64,000 bases of DNA from [Clostridium] colinum (GTDB lineage Bacteria; Bacillota; Clostridia; Lachnospirales; CAG-274). The translations under genes were made by a program, and so were the position numbers. The stretch spans positions 310,001 to 374,000 of the forward strand of contig NZ_OW712331.1 in the NCBI RefSeq assembly GCF_940677205.1, read 5' to 3'. Shown here piece after piece: positions 28,062-38,272 of this stretch (positions are counted from its first letter, which is position 1; each line of letters opens with the position of its first letter). Below the pieces are notes generated by a model. It made no database searches and had not been told where the DNA came from. It saw nothing but the letters and a program-made list of their open reading frames with translations.

Positions 28062-28817
28062 ATGATTGCTAATGAAAGATATTTGAAAATTTTAAATTTA
28101 TTAAATAGTAAAGGGTCTATTACAATTAATGAAATTGTAGATTTATTAAACATTTCAGAATCTACAGTTAGGAGAGATTTAAATACTCTTGATAAAGAAA
28201 AAAAACTTATAAAAGTTCATGGTGGTGCTATATCTAATAAAAGTATTTATGTTACACAAGAAGAAAGCCTAAACCATAAAAAATTTATTAATCAAGATGA
28301 GAAAAAAGAAATAGCAAAAAAAGCATCTACTTTAATAAAGCCTAATGATTTTGTATATATAGACTCTGGAACAACAACATATGAAATGACTAATTTTATA
28401 ACAGAAAAATCTGCAACATATGTTACAAACAGTATTCCTATAGCACAAAATATGATTGAAAAAAATTTTAATGTATTTATATTAGGTGGAAAAATAAAGC
28501 CTAACACCCAAGCTATAGTTGGGTCATTTGCAAAGGAATGTATAAAAAATTTTAATTTTACTATTGGTTTTTTTGGAACAAATGGAATTTCTTTAAAAAA
28601 TTCATATACAACACCAGATATAGAAGAAGCCGATATAAAGAAAATAGCAATTAACAAATCTAATAAGGTCTTTGTTCTTTGTGATAGTTCTAAATTTAAT
28701 TTAGTTTCTTCTATTACATTTGCAAATATAGAAGATGCTTGTATTATAACAAATAAATTTGATGATGTTAGTTTTTTAAAAAGTTTTAAAGATAAAACTA
28801 AAATTTTGGAGGTGTGA
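28062..28817 (+). CDS. DeoR-family regulator of the fructose operon
   Basis: 251 residues. The N-terminal winged helix (about 1-57) has GSITINEIVDLLNISESTVR and RDLNTLDKEKKLIKVHGG, the DeoR signature. The C-terminal effector domain has YIDSGTTTYEM, typical of sugar-phosphate sensing. GAGGTG precedes the ATG. Its last bases overlap the ribosome binding site of the 1-phosphofructokinase gene. By position it resembles FruR and probably senses fructose 1-phosphate. Confidence 0.92.
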   Translation: MIANERYLKILNLLNSKGSITINEIVDLLNISESTVRRDLNTLDKEKKLIKVHGGAISNKSIYVTQEESLNHKKFINQDEKKEIAKKASTLIKPNDFVYIDSGTTTYEMTNFITEKSATYVTNSIPIAQNMIEKNFNVFILGGKIKPNTQAIVGSFAKECIKNFNFTIGFFGTNGISLKNSYTTPDIEEADIKKIAINKSNKVFVLCDSSKFNLVSSITFANIEDACIITNKFDDVSFLKSFKDKTKILEV

Positions 28818-28819
28818 AA

Positions 28820-29719
28820 ATGATTTATACTGTAACTTTTAACCCTGCTATTGATTATGTATTAAACATAGAAAATATAGAGTTTGGAAAAACAAATAGA
28901 AGTTTAAAAGAAGAAATGTATATTGGCGGGAAAGGTATAAATGTTTCTATTGTACTAAAAAATTTAGGAATTGATAGCAAATGTTTAGGGTTTTGTGGTG
29001 GATTTGTAGGAAAAGAAATATCAAAAACTTTAGAAGAAATGGGTTGTAACTGTGATTTTATAGAAGTAGAACAAAATAGTAGAATAAATATAAAAATTAA
29101 ATCTAACGAAGAAACAGAAATAAATGCTCAAGGACCTAATATTTCACAAGATAAGATAGATGAATTATTTTTAAAATTAGATAATATTAAAGAGGGGAGT
29201 ATACTTGTTTTAGCAGGTTCTATACCTAATACTTTACCTTCAGATATATATGAAAAAATTCAAGAAAGATTAAAAAATAAAGATATAAAAATAGTTGTAG
29301 ATGCAACTAAAAATTTACTTCTAAATTCGTTAAAATATAAGCCATTTTTAGTTAAGCCTAATAAAGATGAACTTAGTGAAATATTTAATGTAGAAATAAA
29401 AGATGATAATGATTTATTAACATATTCTAAAAAGCTAAAAGAATATGGTGCAAAAAATGTTATTGTATCTTTAGGCAAAGATGGAGCATTTTTATTAGAT
29501 GAAAATGACAAAGTTTATAGATTAAATGCACCTGAGGGAGTATTGATAAATTCAGTTGGGGCAGGAGATTCTATGGTTGCTGGCTTTATATATGGGTTTA
29601 TAAAATATAATGACTATGAAAAAGCCTTTAAATATTCTGTGGCTACAGGAAGTGCAACGGCCTTTTCTAAATGGCTTGCAGAAAGTGAAACAATAAATAG
29701 TATATTTAATAAATTATAA
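28820..29719 (+). CDS. fruK: 1-phosphofructokinase (PfkB family)
   Basis: 299 residues. TFNPAIDYVL at the start, GGKGINVSIVLKNLG for substrate binding, and SVGAGDSMVAGF with catalytic Asp250 are features of the 1-PFK/tagatose-6-P kinase group. ATP plus fructose 1-phosphate gives fructose 1,6-bisphosphate. I use the ATG at 28820; the GTG at 28814 is part of GGAGGTG. Between DeoR and the fructose PTS, the fruK assignment is better than tagatose. Confidence 0.93.
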   Translation: MIYTVTFNPAIDYVLNIENIEFGKTNRSLKEEMYIGGKGINVSIVLKNLGIDSKCLGFCGGFVGKEISKTLEEMGCNCDFIEVEQNSRINIKIKSNEETEINAQGPNISQDKIDELFLKLDNIKEGSILVLAGSIPNTLPSDIYEKIQERLKNKDIKIVVDATKNLLLNSLKYKPFLVKPNKDELSEIFNVEIKDDNDLLTYSKKLKEYGAKNVIVSLGKDGAFLLDENDKVYRLNAPEGVLINSVGAGDSMVAGFIYGFIKYNDYEKAFKYSVATGSATAFSKWLAESETINSIFNKL

Positions 29720-29733
29720 AGGAGGTACTTTTT

Positions 29734-31608
29734 ATGAAAATTACAAGTTTAATAAACATTAAATCTATAGACCTTAATGCTTCTGTAAATAGCAAAATAG
29801 ATGCTATAGATATGCTCGTAAATTTAATGGCTAAAGGTGGAAATGTTAAAGACAAAGAAGCCTATAAACAAGCTATTTTACAAAGAGAAGAAAGCTCAAC
29901 AACAGGTATAGGAGATGAAATAGCTATTCCACATGCTAAAACAGAAGCTATTTCAAATGCGGGTGTTGCTGTAATGGTTGTTAAAGACGGAGTTGATTAT
30001 GAAGCTTTAGATGGGCAAAAAACAAAACTGTTATTTATGATAGGGGCTCCAGCTAGTGGTGGAGATACACATTTACAAGTTTTAAGCAAACTTTCAACAC
30101 TTATTATGACACCAAATTTTAAAGATAGTATTTTATCTGCTAAATCTCCACAAGAGATTTTAGATATTATAAATAAATTTGAACAAGAAAAATTTGAAGA
30201 AAAAGAAGAAAATAATCAAAGTTTAGGAGATTATGAAGTTCTTTGTGTTACTGCTTGTCCAACAGGAATAGCACATACTTTTATGGCGGCAGAAGCTCTT
30301 GAAAATAAGGCTAAAGAAAAGGGAATTAAAGTTAAAGTAGAAACAAATGGGTCTTCTGGAGCTAAAAATATTTTAACTGAAGAAGAAATAAAAAATGCAA
30401 AATGTATTATTGTTGCAGCCGATAAAAAAGTTGAAATGAACAGATTTAATGGTAAAAAAGTAATACAAGTTAGAGTTTCTGAAGGTATTAAAAATCCTGA
30501 AAAATTACTTGACAAAGCAATGGCAGGAGATGCACCTATATTTAACGCATCAAATGTTGTAAATAATAGCGAAGAAATAGAAAAAGAAACAGTTGGTAGA
30601 AAAATATACAAAGATTTAATGAATGGTGTTTCTCATATGTTGCTATTTGTTATTGGTGGAGGTATATTAATTGCTTTAGCATTTTTATTTGATAATTTTG
30701 AAATAGACCCAAGTAATTTTGGTTCTAATACTCCTTTTGCAGCTTTTCTTAAAAAGACTGGTGATGCCGCATTTGCCTTTATGTTACCTGTTCTTTCTGG
30801 ATATATTGCAATGAGTATTGGAGATAGACCAGCTCTTGTAGTAGGGTTTGTTGGAGGATATTTAGCTAGCATAGGTGGTTCAGGATTTTTAGGTGCTTTA
30901 TTATCAGGATTTATTGCAGGATATTTAATAATATTCTTAAAAAAGGCTTTAAATATATTACCTCAAGCTTTAGATGGTATAAAATCTATTTTGTTATATC
31001 CAGTATTAGGTATACTTTTAATGGGTGCTATTATAACATTTATTGTTAATCCTCCAGTTTCTTGGTTTAACATTTCTCTTAGCAATTTACTTAGCAATAT
31101 GGGAAATAGTAGTAAAGTATTACTTGGAGCAGTTCTTGGGCTTATGATGGCAATTGATTTTGGTGGGCCTATAAATAAAGCTGCTTATGTTTTTGGAACA
31201 GCTCAAATTGCAGAAGGAAACTATCATATTATGGCTCCAGTTATGATTGGTGGTATGGTACCTCCTTTAGCAATAGCAATAGCTACTTTTATATTTAAAA
31301 ATAAATTTACAAAAAAAGAAAGAGAATCTGGCATTACTAACTTTGTTATGGGGTTATCTTTTATCACAGAAGGAGCAATTCCTTTTGCAGCATCAGACCC
31401 ATTAAGAGTTATACCAGCTTGTGCTATAGGTTCTGGTGTTGCTGGAGCATTATCTATGTTATTTGATTGTTCTTTAAGAGCTCCACATGGTGGTATATTT
31501 GTTTTTCCAGTGGTTGGCAACCCTCTTATGTATCTAGTTGCTTTAATAGTTGGTTCTATTGTTGGAGCTATATTATTAGGTATTTTTAAGAAAAATGTAA
31601 ATGAATAA
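29734..31608 (+). CDS. fruA: Fructose PTS enzyme IIABC
   Basis: 624 residues with three joined PTS parts. IIA (about 1-150) has phospho-His67 in IAIPHAKT. IIB (about 168-265) has phospho-Cys175 in VTACPTGIAHTF. IIC (about 285-620) is the membrane channel with about ten hydrophobic segments. It imports fructose as fructose 1-phosphate, the substrate of the gene before it. AAAGGAGGT precedes the ATG. Confidence 0.95.
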   Translation: MKITSLINIKSIDLNASVNSKIDAIDMLVNLMAKGGNVKDKEAYKQAILQREESSTTGIGDEIAIPHAKTEAISNAGVAVMVVKDGVDYEALDGQKTKLLFMIGAPASGGDTHLQVLSKLSTLIMTPNFKDSILSAKSPQEILDIINKFEQEKFEEKEENNQSLGDYEVLCVTACPTGIAHTFMAAEALENKAKEKGIKVKVETNGSSGAKNILTEEEIKNAKCIIVAADKKVEMNRFNGKKVIQVRVSEGIKNPEKLLDKAMAGDAPIFNASNVVNNSEEIEKETVGRKIYKDLMNGVSHMLLFVIGGGILIALAFLFDNFEIDPSNFGSNTPFAAFLKKTGDAAFAFMLPVLSGYIAMSIGDRPALVVGFVGGYLASIGGSGFLGALLSGFIAGYLIIFLKKALNILPQALDGIKSILLYPVLGILLMGAIITFIVNPPVSWFNISLSNLLSNMGNSSKVLLGAVLGLMMAIDFGGPINKAAYVFGTAQIAEGNYHIMAPVMIGGMVPPLAIAIATFIFKNKFTKKERESGITNFVMGLSFITEGAIPFAASDPLRVIPACAIGSGVAGALSMLFDCSLRAPHGGIFVFPVVGNPLMYLVALIVGSIVGAILLGIFKKNVNE

Positions 31609-31647
31609 AAATAGAATAAAATAACTTATATATTTTTTTATGACTTT

Positions 31648-31676
31648 AGGGTGTAGAATTTGTCTACACCCTTTTA
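31648..31676 (+). terminator. Terminator of the fructose operon (GTGTAGA type)
   Basis: Stem AGGGTGTAGA (31648-31657) / TCTACACCCT (31663-31672), 5-base loop, then TTT. It starts 39 bases after the fruA stop. Its sequence recurs in the hairpins at 44271 and 60884, and repeat copy B begins 11 bases after it. Confidence 0.85.
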
Positions 31677-31682
31677 AAAAAG

Positions 31683-31807
31683 TTGATTTTTGCATAAGGA
31701 CAAAGTTATATAAATCTAGCTTTTTATATAATTTAAGCCAAAGCCATATTTTGTTATTAAAATTTTTATACAGAGTATAAAATCAAAAATAAAAAGTATA
31801 AAAATCT
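31683..31807 (+). repeat. Dispersed structured repeat, copy B
   Basis: About 125 bases that align with copy C (60957-61083) at roughly three quarters identity, including the blocks GCATAAGG, TATAAATCTAGCTTTTTA, CAAAGCC and ATTTTTATAC. Internal pairings: TTATATAA around the CTAGC core, and TTTATAC/GTATAAA (31765-31771/31775-31781). The second hairpin covaries with copy C. No coding potential. Confidence 0.7.
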
Positions 31808-31833
31808 TTCTTTTAAAGACTTTTATACTTTTT
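31791..31833. terminator. Bidirectional terminator between fruA and the YitT gene
   Basis: 19-bp stem AAAAAGTATAAAAATCTTT (31791-31809) / AAAGACTTTTATACTTTTT (31815-31833) with one G-U wobble and 5-base loop, T-rich on both strands. It lies 29 bases from the stop of the minus-strand YitT gene. Confidence 0.8.
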
Positions 31834-31861
31834 ATTTTATTGTATAGAACAATATATTTAT

Positions 31862-32743
31862 CTAATCGATAGGAGCTTGATAAAACCTTCCATAAAATTG
31901 TTCTGTTTTAAAGCTGTTAATTATTATATATGGGTCTACCATTTGCATAGTTTCTACTATTTCTGGTACTTCATAAGCAGATACAACAGTGTGTATTACT
32001 GTAACATTTTTTTTGCTATAGCCACCAATAGCATCTACACAAGACAGACCGTGTCTAAAGTTTTTAATATATGCTTCTATTACTTCTTTTGGTTTACAAG
32101 TAGTCATTTGTAATGTAACACGTACATATCTTTGATGGAATGTTGATATAGTTCTAGTTGTTACATATTGAAATAATATAGAATATCCAGCCTTGGACCA
32201 GCCAAATAAAATACCAAATATACATAATAATACTACGTTAAACATAAAAACATAGTTCCATATAGATTGTCCTTTTTTATTAGATACATATAATGCAATA
32301 AAGTCTGTACCACCAGTAGAGGCACGTCCTTTTAAAGCTAGTACAATAGATATACCAAATAAAAAACCACCAAATATAACATTTAATATAGGGTCATTTT
32401 TTTCAAAAAATGGTTTAAAATTTACTACTTTTAATAACATACTACTAATAAATACTTGTAGCAAAGAATAAAAAACAAAACGTTTACTAATAGCTCTGTA
32501 GCATAAAAGAGCAACAGGTATATTTAAAGCTACTAACAAAAATGATACAGAGATAGAGTGACCAAAAAAAGATGTAGATATTTTATTTATTAACAAAGCA
32601 ATACCAGTAAAACCACTTGATAATAATCCAGAAGGTTGTATAAATGATTGTATTACAAAAGTTTGCAATATTGCAGATATTATTACTAATGTTAATGTAA
32701 TTATATGTGCTATTTTTTTATTATTTTTAAGATATTTTTCCAT
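31862..32743 (-). CDS. YitT-family membrane protein
   Basis: 293 residues: about five membrane segments in the first 205 residues (DUF161-type, with GLLSSGFTGIALLINK and GRASTGGTDFIA), then a C-terminal DUF2179 domain (about 210-290). The family is widespread in Firmicutes; its transport or sensing role is not settled. It lies 26 bases after the coiled-coil gene on the same strand. Confidence 0.88.
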   Translation of the reverse strand: MEKYLKNNKKIAHIITLTLVIISAILQTFVIQSFIQPSGLLSSGFTGIALLINKISTSFFGHSISVSFLLVALNIPVALLCYRAISKRFVFYSLLQVFISSMLLKVVNFKPFFEKNDPILNVIFGGFLFGISIVLALKGRASTGGTDFIALYVSNKKGQSIWNYVFMFNVVLLCIFGILFGWSKAGYSILFQYVTTRTISTFHQRYVRVTLQMTTCKPKEVIEAYIKNFRHGLSCVDAIGGYSKKNVTVIHTVVSAYEVPEIVETMQMVDPYIIINSFKTEQFYGRFYQAPID

Positions 32744-32769
32744 TTTTATTATACTTTTATGCTCCTATT

Positions 32770-33294
32770 TTAATTATTATATAAATCTTCCATTTTTATT
32801 TCTTGTCTATTTTGATAAATTCTTTCTAGCTCTTGAGATAATCTTTCTTCTATATTTTTGCTAATATAATTTATTTCTTTTAATGATTCTTGTAAAATTT
32901 TTTCTACATCTAAAAGGCAACTATCGGCATAGCTTATAGCACCATCTCTCATTTCAGTAACATATTCTTTCATTTCTTTTCTTTTATTTTCTTCCATTAT
33001 TTTGGCAAGCTTTGTTATGTTATGTTCACTAACCATATTTTGAGCTTCTTCTTCTGCCATTTTTATAATTTTATTTGCCTCTAAATTTGCATCTTGTAAA
33101 ATTTTATCAGCATTATCTATTATTTTTTTAGCTTCTTTTAGCTCTCTTGGAAGATTATATCTAATATCTTCTAATATATTAAAAGCTTCATCTTTATCTA
33201 TACCTTTTCCACCAAAAAGACTACCACTTTTACTTTCGTTTATTAATGTAAATAATTCATCTATTAAGTCATCTACTTTTGCATATTCTTGCAT
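32770..33294 (-). CDS. Coiled-coil protein, V-type ATPase subunit H-like
   Basis: 174 residues, almost all predicted helix and coiled coil (from about residue 35: EDIRYNLPRELKEAKKIID and onward), rich in Glu and Lys. It lies one base after coaD, as in many Clostridia, where such genes are named ATPase or V-ATPase subunit H-like. No catalytic motif is present, so an ATPase function is not supported; a structural or DivIVA-like role is possible. Confidence 0.75.
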   Translation of the reverse strand: MQEYAKVDDLIDELFTLINESKSGSLFGGKGIDKDEAFNILEDIRYNLPRELKEAKKIIDNADKILQDANLEANKIIKMAEEEAQNMVSEHNITKLAKIMEENKRKEMKEYVTEMRDGAISYADSCLLDVEKILQESLKEINYISKNIEERLSQELERIYQNRQEIKMEDLYNN

Positions 33295-33295
33295 A

Positions 33296-33781
33296 TTAAT
33301 ACTCTCCTTTATTGACTTTTTCTTCTAATTTATCTTTTACAATTTTTGGTACCATATCATCATATTGACCACCAAATATAGCTATTTCTTTAACTACACT
33401 AGAACTTAACCATAAATTTTGAGTATCTGTTGGCATAAACAAAGTTTCTATTTCTTTATTCATTGTTTTATTAGTAAGTGCTATTTGAAATTCGTATTCA
33501 AAATCTGTTAATGCTCGTAAACCTCTTATTACTATTTTACAATCCATTTTTTTGCAAAAATCTACCAATAGGCCAGAAAAACTTTCTACCCTTACATTAG
33601 GTATATTTTTAGTTAATTCTTTTAACATTTCAATTTTTTCTTGTGTAGAAAACATTGGATTTTTTGAATGATTGTTTAAAACAGCTACAATAAGTGTATC
33701 TGTTAGTTTACTAGCTCTAGTTATTATATCTAAATGTCCATTTGTAGGTGGGTCAAAGCTACCGGGATAAACAGCGTTCAA
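33296..33781 (-). CDS. coaD: Phosphopantetheine adenylyltransferase
   Basis: 161 residues, TTG start with GGAGGAT upstream. The nucleotidyl-transferase motif YPGSFDPPTNGHLD (5-18) with TNGH, and WLSSSVVKEIA near residue 125, are complete. It makes dephospho-CoA from 4'-phosphopantetheine. rsmD-coaD is a standard pair. Confidence 0.96.
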   Translation of the reverse strand: MNAVYPGSFDPPTNGHLDIITRASKLTDTLIVAVLNNHSKNPMFSTQEKIEMLKELTKNIPNVRVESFSGLLVDFCKKMDCKIVIRGLRALTDFEYEFQIALTNKTMNKEIETLFMPTDTQNLWLSSSVVKEIAIFGGQYDDMVPKIVKDKLEEKVNKGEY

Positions 33782-33799
33782 AAAATTATCCTCCTTTTA

Positions 33800-34348
33800 T
33801 CATTTATACTCTAAAAAAACCATTTTAGTCGTTTTATATTCTTTTATTCTATATGTATATAGTTTTTGTAAAATAATTTCTGGTTCGTTTATATGTTGTT
33901 CACAAATAATAAAACCATCATTTTTTAAAATTTCATTATCTTCTATTTTTTTTAAAACAGGTAATAAAAGACCTTTATCATAGGGTGGGTCTAAAAAAAT
34001 TATATCAAATTTTTTATTATTAATAGAAAATTTATTTATTGCATCTAAAGCAGTTAAATTGTAAATTGTAGATTTTTTTTCAAACTTTGCTAAAGATATA
34101 TTTTGTTTTATTAAATTTATACTATCTTTGTCAGAATCTACAAAGCTAGCATCTTTTGCCCCTCTAGATAGTGCTTCTATACCTATAGCACCACTACCAC
34201 TAAATAAATCTAAAAAAGAACAATCGTAAAGATAAGGAGCAATTATATTAAATAAAGACTCTTTTATTCTGTCAGTAGTTGGTCTAGTATTTAAACCTTG
34301 TGGAGATTTAAGCTTTAAACCTCTAGCAGAGCCAGAAATAACTCTCAT
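33800..34348 (-). CDS. rsmD: 16S rRNA (guanine966-N2)-methyltransferase
   Basis: 182 residues. SAM-binding LDLFSGSGAIGIEAL (46-60) and the catalytic DPPY at 120-123 are typical of RsmD. AAAGGAAA precedes the ATG. It is 18 bases upstream of coaD; a 150-base gap separates it from recG. Confidence 0.94.
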   Translation of the reverse strand: MRVISGSARGLKLKSPQGLNTRPTTDRIKESLFNIIAPYLYDCSFLDLFSGSGAIGIEALSRGAKDASFVDSDKDSINLIKQNISLAKFEKKSTIYNLTALDAINKFSINNKKFDIIFLDPPYDKGLLLPVLKKIEDNEILKNDGFIICEQHINEPEIILQKLYTYRIKEYKTTKMVFLEYK

Positions 34349-34498
34349 ATATATTTTCCTTTCAACATAAATTATTCTTTTTTAATTATAACTAATTTCT
34401 ATGTATTAGTAAAGTGAAAAAATATAAAAATAATTACAATTTTTATAAAAAATAGACAAAAAAATACAATATAGCAAATGTAAATTTATGTTAATTTT

Positions 34499-36553
34499 CT
34501 ACAATGAAATATTATTTTCAATATTATTAAAAAATTGCTCAATTTTTTCTTTTAAAAGCTTATTTTTATCGCTTAAAAGCATAGGGTCTTTTTTATATAG
34601 ATTTATAGAGGCTTTTTGCACTTGTTTTAAGATTTCTATATCTTTATAGAGATTAGCTATTTTCATATCTGGCAAACCGTGTTGCCTTGTACCAAAAAAG
34701 TCACCTGTACCTCTAAGTTGTAAGTCTTTTTCACTTAGTACAAATCCATCACTATATTTTACTAAAGTATCTAATCTTTCTTTAGACTGTTTATTTTTAG
34801 TATCACTTATTAATACACAATATGATTTATCACTACCTCGTCCAACACGACCTCTAAGCTGATGAAGCTGTGATATACCAAATCTTTCGGCGTTTTCTAT
34901 AATCATTATTGTAGCATTAGGCACATTTATACCAACCTCTATAACAGTTGTAGATACTAAGACATCTATTTCACCTTTATAAAATTTTTCCATTATTTCT
35001 TGTTTTTCATTGTTTTTCATTTTACCGTGTATACATTCTATATTATAATTTAAAAATACCTCTTCTTTTAATTGTTGTGTGTACGATAAAACGGCTTTAA
35101 GCTCCATTTTCTCATTTTCTTCTATCATAGGGCATATAATATAAGATTGCCTTTTTTCATCGGCATTTTTTTTAATAAAATTATATATCCTAGGATAATA
35201 TGTGGAATTTACAAAAATAGTATCTATTTTTTGTCTACCAGGAGGCAGTTTATCTATAATAGATATATCTAAATCACCATATAAAATAAGAGCTAATGTT
35301 CGAGGAATAGGCGTTGCTGTCATAACCAATGTATGAGGAGTTTCTCCTTTTTTTGATAGAAATTCTCGCTGTTTAACACCAAATCTATGTTGCTCATCTG
35401 TTATAACTGTTCCTAAATTATTAAATATTACTTTGTCTTGTATAATAGCGTGAGTTCCTATTATTATTTTGGCTTCGCCAGATTGTATTAGTTCATAGTT
35501 TTCTTTTTTTTCTTTAGCTTTTTGACTACCAGATAAGAATACACATTTTATATTTAGCTTATCAAATATATTTTTAAAGCTTTCAAAATGTTGGCTTGCT
35601 AAAACATCTGTTGGAGCCATTATAGCTGCCTGATAACCATTATTTACAGTTATATAGGCTAATATTTGGGCAATAACTGTTTTACCTGAACCTACATCTC
35701 CTTGTATTAGCCTATTCATAGCCTTATTTTTATTTAAATCTTCTATTATATCTTTTAAAACTTTATCTTGAGAATCTGTAAGTTTAAAAGGTAGTACATC
35801 TAAAATAGCATTAATATTTGTATTTTTTATACTTACATTACATTTTTTATGCTCTACAATACCTTTTAGTTGTAAAAGTTTTGTTTGTAGTAAAAATAAT
35901 TCTTCAAAAACTAGTCTTTTTCTTGCCATAAAAAAACTTTTATTATCTTTAGGAAAATGTATATTTTCTATTGCAAATATTCTATCACACAGATTATTTT
36001 CTCTTAATATGTCTTCTGGTAAAAATTCTTCTATTTGGTTTTTAACAAGGCATAAAGTCTGGTTTATAAGCTCTCTAAAAAGTTTTTGAGAAAATTTATA
36101 AGTAGAAGCATATATAGGAACTATTCTTCCATTTGACAAAAGCTCTTTATTATCTATTATTTCATACTCTGGAGCTTTCATTTGTCTTCTACCATATTTT
36201 TCTATTACTTTGCCAGTAAAAATATAATCAGATTTATATTTTATGGTATTTTTTAAATAAGGTTGATTAAACCATACTATTTCTAAAAATTCACTACCAT
36301 CATATATACGTATTTTTGTGATAGAAGTATGCTTAATTTTCATTGTTTCTGGTTTAGATACAACTTTTCCTTTTACTGTATTTATTTTATTTAATTCTAT
36401 ATCTTTTATTTTACATATATTACTTCTATCATCATAATCTCGTGGGAAATATTCTATAAGGTCATTTACAGTAAAAATATTTAATTTTTCTAGCTTTTTA
36501 GCACGTTCTTGGCCTATATTTTTTATATTTATAATACTATCAGAAAGTAGCAT
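34499..36553 (-). CDS. recG: ATP-dependent DNA helicase RecG
   Basis: 684 residues. N-terminal wedge/OB domain, then helicase motifs: Walker A GDVGSGKT (about 285), DEQHRFGVKQR (about 384), and QLRGRVGRG and LRGTGDFFGTRQHG near the end. It reverses stalled replication forks. AAGGAGG lies upstream of the ATG. The yloV-side terminator lies just before it, so it may have its own promoter or depend on readthrough. Confidence 0.96.
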   Translation of the reverse strand: MLLSDSIINIKNIGQERAKKLEKLNIFTVNDLIEYFPRDYDDRSNICKIKDIELNKINTVKGKVVSKPETMKIKHTSITKIRIYDGSEFLEIVWFNQPYLKNTIKYKSDYIFTGKVIEKYGRRQMKAPEYEIIDNKELLSNGRIVPIYASTYKFSQKLFRELINQTLCLVKNQIEEFLPEDILRENNLCDRIFAIENIHFPKDNKSFFMARKRLVFEELFLLQTKLLQLKGIVEHKKCNVSIKNTNINAILDVLPFKLTDSQDKVLKDIIEDLNKNKAMNRLIQGDVGSGKTVIAQILAYITVNNGYQAAIMAPTDVLASQHFESFKNIFDKLNIKCVFLSGSQKAKEKKENYELIQSGEAKIIIGTHAIIQDKVIFNNLGTVITDEQHRFGVKQREFLSKKGETPHTLVMTATPIPRTLALILYGDLDISIIDKLPPGRQKIDTIFVNSTYYPRIYNFIKKNADEKRQSYIICPMIEENEKMELKAVLSYTQQLKEEVFLNYNIECIHGKMKNNEKQEIMEKFYKGEIDVLVSTTVIEVGINVPNATIMIIENAERFGISQLHQLRGRVGRGSDKSYCVLISDTKNKQSKERLDTLVKYSDGFVLSEKDLQLRGTGDFFGTRQHGLPDMKIANLYKDIEILKQVQKASINLYKKDPMLLSDKNKLLKEKIEQFFNNIENNISL

Positions 36554-36570
36554 TTTTACCTCCTTATATA

Positions 36571-36602
36571 TTTTAAAAGGAGCTAAAAAGCTCCCTTTAA
36601 AA
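36571..36602 (-). terminator. Terminator-like hairpin after the DAK2-domain gene
   Basis: AGCTCC/GGAGCT core with A-T-rich extension (36571-36584 with 36589-36602, one mismatch), loop of 4, T-rich on the minus-strand 3' side. It begins 20 bases after the stop codon. Confidence 0.7.
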
Positions 36603-36621
36603 TTAATTATATTTAATTTAA

Positions 36622-38253
36622 TTATTCAACCGAAATTATATAGTAATATAAAGGTTGACCTCCGTTAATAATTTCTATATCAACATAATCATAATTTTCA
36701 CTAATATATTCTTCTAATAAACTAGCTTGTTCTTCTTTTATATCTTCTCCAAAATATATTGTTATTACACTAGCTTCTTCAGACTTTTGTAGCATAGCAT
36801 CTATAAGCTTTTTAGCACCATCTTGTATATCTTTAGATACATTATTAATTTTACCTTCAAGCATACATAAAATGTCATTTTCTTTTATATCAAAATTATC
36901 AATCTTTGTTTCTCTAACGGCAAATGTAACTTGACCAGTAGATACATTTTTTATAGCATTTTCGATATTTTTAATATTTTCTTCTAAGCTAACATTAGGA
37001 AGAAAGCTTGTGAGAGCAGAAAAACCTTGAGTTATACTGATAGTATCTATAACACATATATTCTTTTTATCATAGGCTTCTTTTGCCTGCTTAGCTGCTA
37101 ATATAATATTTTTATTATTAGGTAATATAAATACATTTTTAGCATTAACCTTTTCTACAGCAAGTAATATATCTTCTATACTAGGGTTCATAGTTTGACC
37201 ACCTTGTATAATTTCATCTACACCAAATTCTTTAAAAAGGTTATTTATACCATCACCTATAGATACTGCAACAAATCCAAACTCTTTTTGATTTTCTTTA
37301 TTTTTTTCTTCTTTTACATTAAAATCTATAAGGTTTGTATGTTGTGTTCTCATATTTTCTATTTTTATATTATCGAGGCTTCCAATTAACAAAGCTCTCT
37401 CTAAAACTTTACCAGGATTATCTGTATGAACGTGAATTTTTATAAAGTCATCATCACTAGCTAATACAATAGAATCTCCAATACTTTCTAAAAAAGATTT
37501 TAAATCTTTTTCTATTTCTTCATTATTGTTGTTAAGATTAATAAAAAATTCTGTACAATACCCATATTTTATTTCTACATTTTCTGTATTATTAGGTAAG
37601 TTATTTTCTTTAGAAGGAGTAATATCAAGCTCTACATAATCATTATTGTCAAACAAACCACCTTCTAATATACTTAAAAGACCTTTACCACCAGCATCTA
37701 CAACACCAGCTTGTTTAAGCTCTGGTAACATATTAACAGTTTTATCTAGTATAGTATTTGCATAAGATATTACCTCTTGCATCATTTCTATAATATCATC
37801 TGTTTTATTAGCCATTTCTAAAGACTTTTCACTTATAGCTTTAGATATAGTAAGAATAGTACCTTCTTTTGGCTTCATAACAGCTTTATAGGCTGTTTCC
37901 ATACCTTTTGTAAAAGCATTTGCTATATCTTTTGCATTTGCTATATCTTTTCCTTCTAATGCTTTGGAAAATCCTCTAAATAACTGAGATAAAATAACTC
38001 CAGAATTACCTCTAGCACCTCTTAAAGACCCAGAAGATAAAGCCTTTGAAACATCATATATATTTGGTGAATTTATTTTTGATACTTCTTTAGCAGCAGA
38101 GATAACTGTTAAAGACATATTTGTACCAGTATCTCCATCTGGTACTGGAAAAACATTTAAAGCATCTACTTTTTCTCTATTTTTATTAAGTCTGTTAGCC
38201 CCCGATATAATAAATTTCTTTAGTTTATACCCATCTAGCATTAATAGTTTCAA
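36622..38253 (-). CDS. DAK2-domain protein, FakA/YloV-like
   Basis: 543 residues. N-terminal DAK2 kinase domain with NVFPVPDGDTGTNMSLT (about 31-47) and SLRGARGNSGVILSQLFRG; the C-terminal part (about 300-543) is the DegV-like half of YloV/FakA proteins. FakA phosphorylates fatty acids bound to FakB for phospholipid synthesis. The TTG at 38253 has GGAGG at a good distance; the ATG at 38241 is an alternative. The Asp23 gene lies 19 bases upstream, as in Bacillus yloU-yloV. Confidence 0.9.
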   Translation of the reverse strand: MKLLMLDGYKLKKFIISGANRLNKNREKVDALNVFPVPDGDTGTNMSLTVISAAKEVSKINSPNIYDVSKALSSGSLRGARGNSGVILSQLFRGFSKALEGKDIANAKDIANAFTKGMETAYKAVMKPKEGTILTISKAISEKSLEMANKTDDIIEMMQEVISYANTILDKTVNMLPELKQAGVVDAGGKGLLSILEGGLFDNNDYVELDITPSKENNLPNNTENVEIKYGYCTEFFINLNNNNEEIEKDLKSFLESIGDSIVLASDDDFIKIHVHTDNPGKVLERALLIGSLDNIKIENMRTQHTNLIDFNVKEEKNKENQKEFGFVAVSIGDGINNLFKEFGVDEIIQGGQTMNPSIEDILLAVEKVNAKNVFILPNNKNIILAAKQAKEAYDKKNICVIDTISITQGFSALTSFLPNVSLEENIKNIENAIKNVSTGQVTFAVRETKIDNFDIKENDILCMLEGKINNVSKDIQDGAKKLIDAMLQKSEEASVITIYFGEDIKEEQASLLEEYISENYDYVDIEIINGGQPLYYYIISVE

Positions 38254-38272
38254 TTGTTACATCCTCCAATTT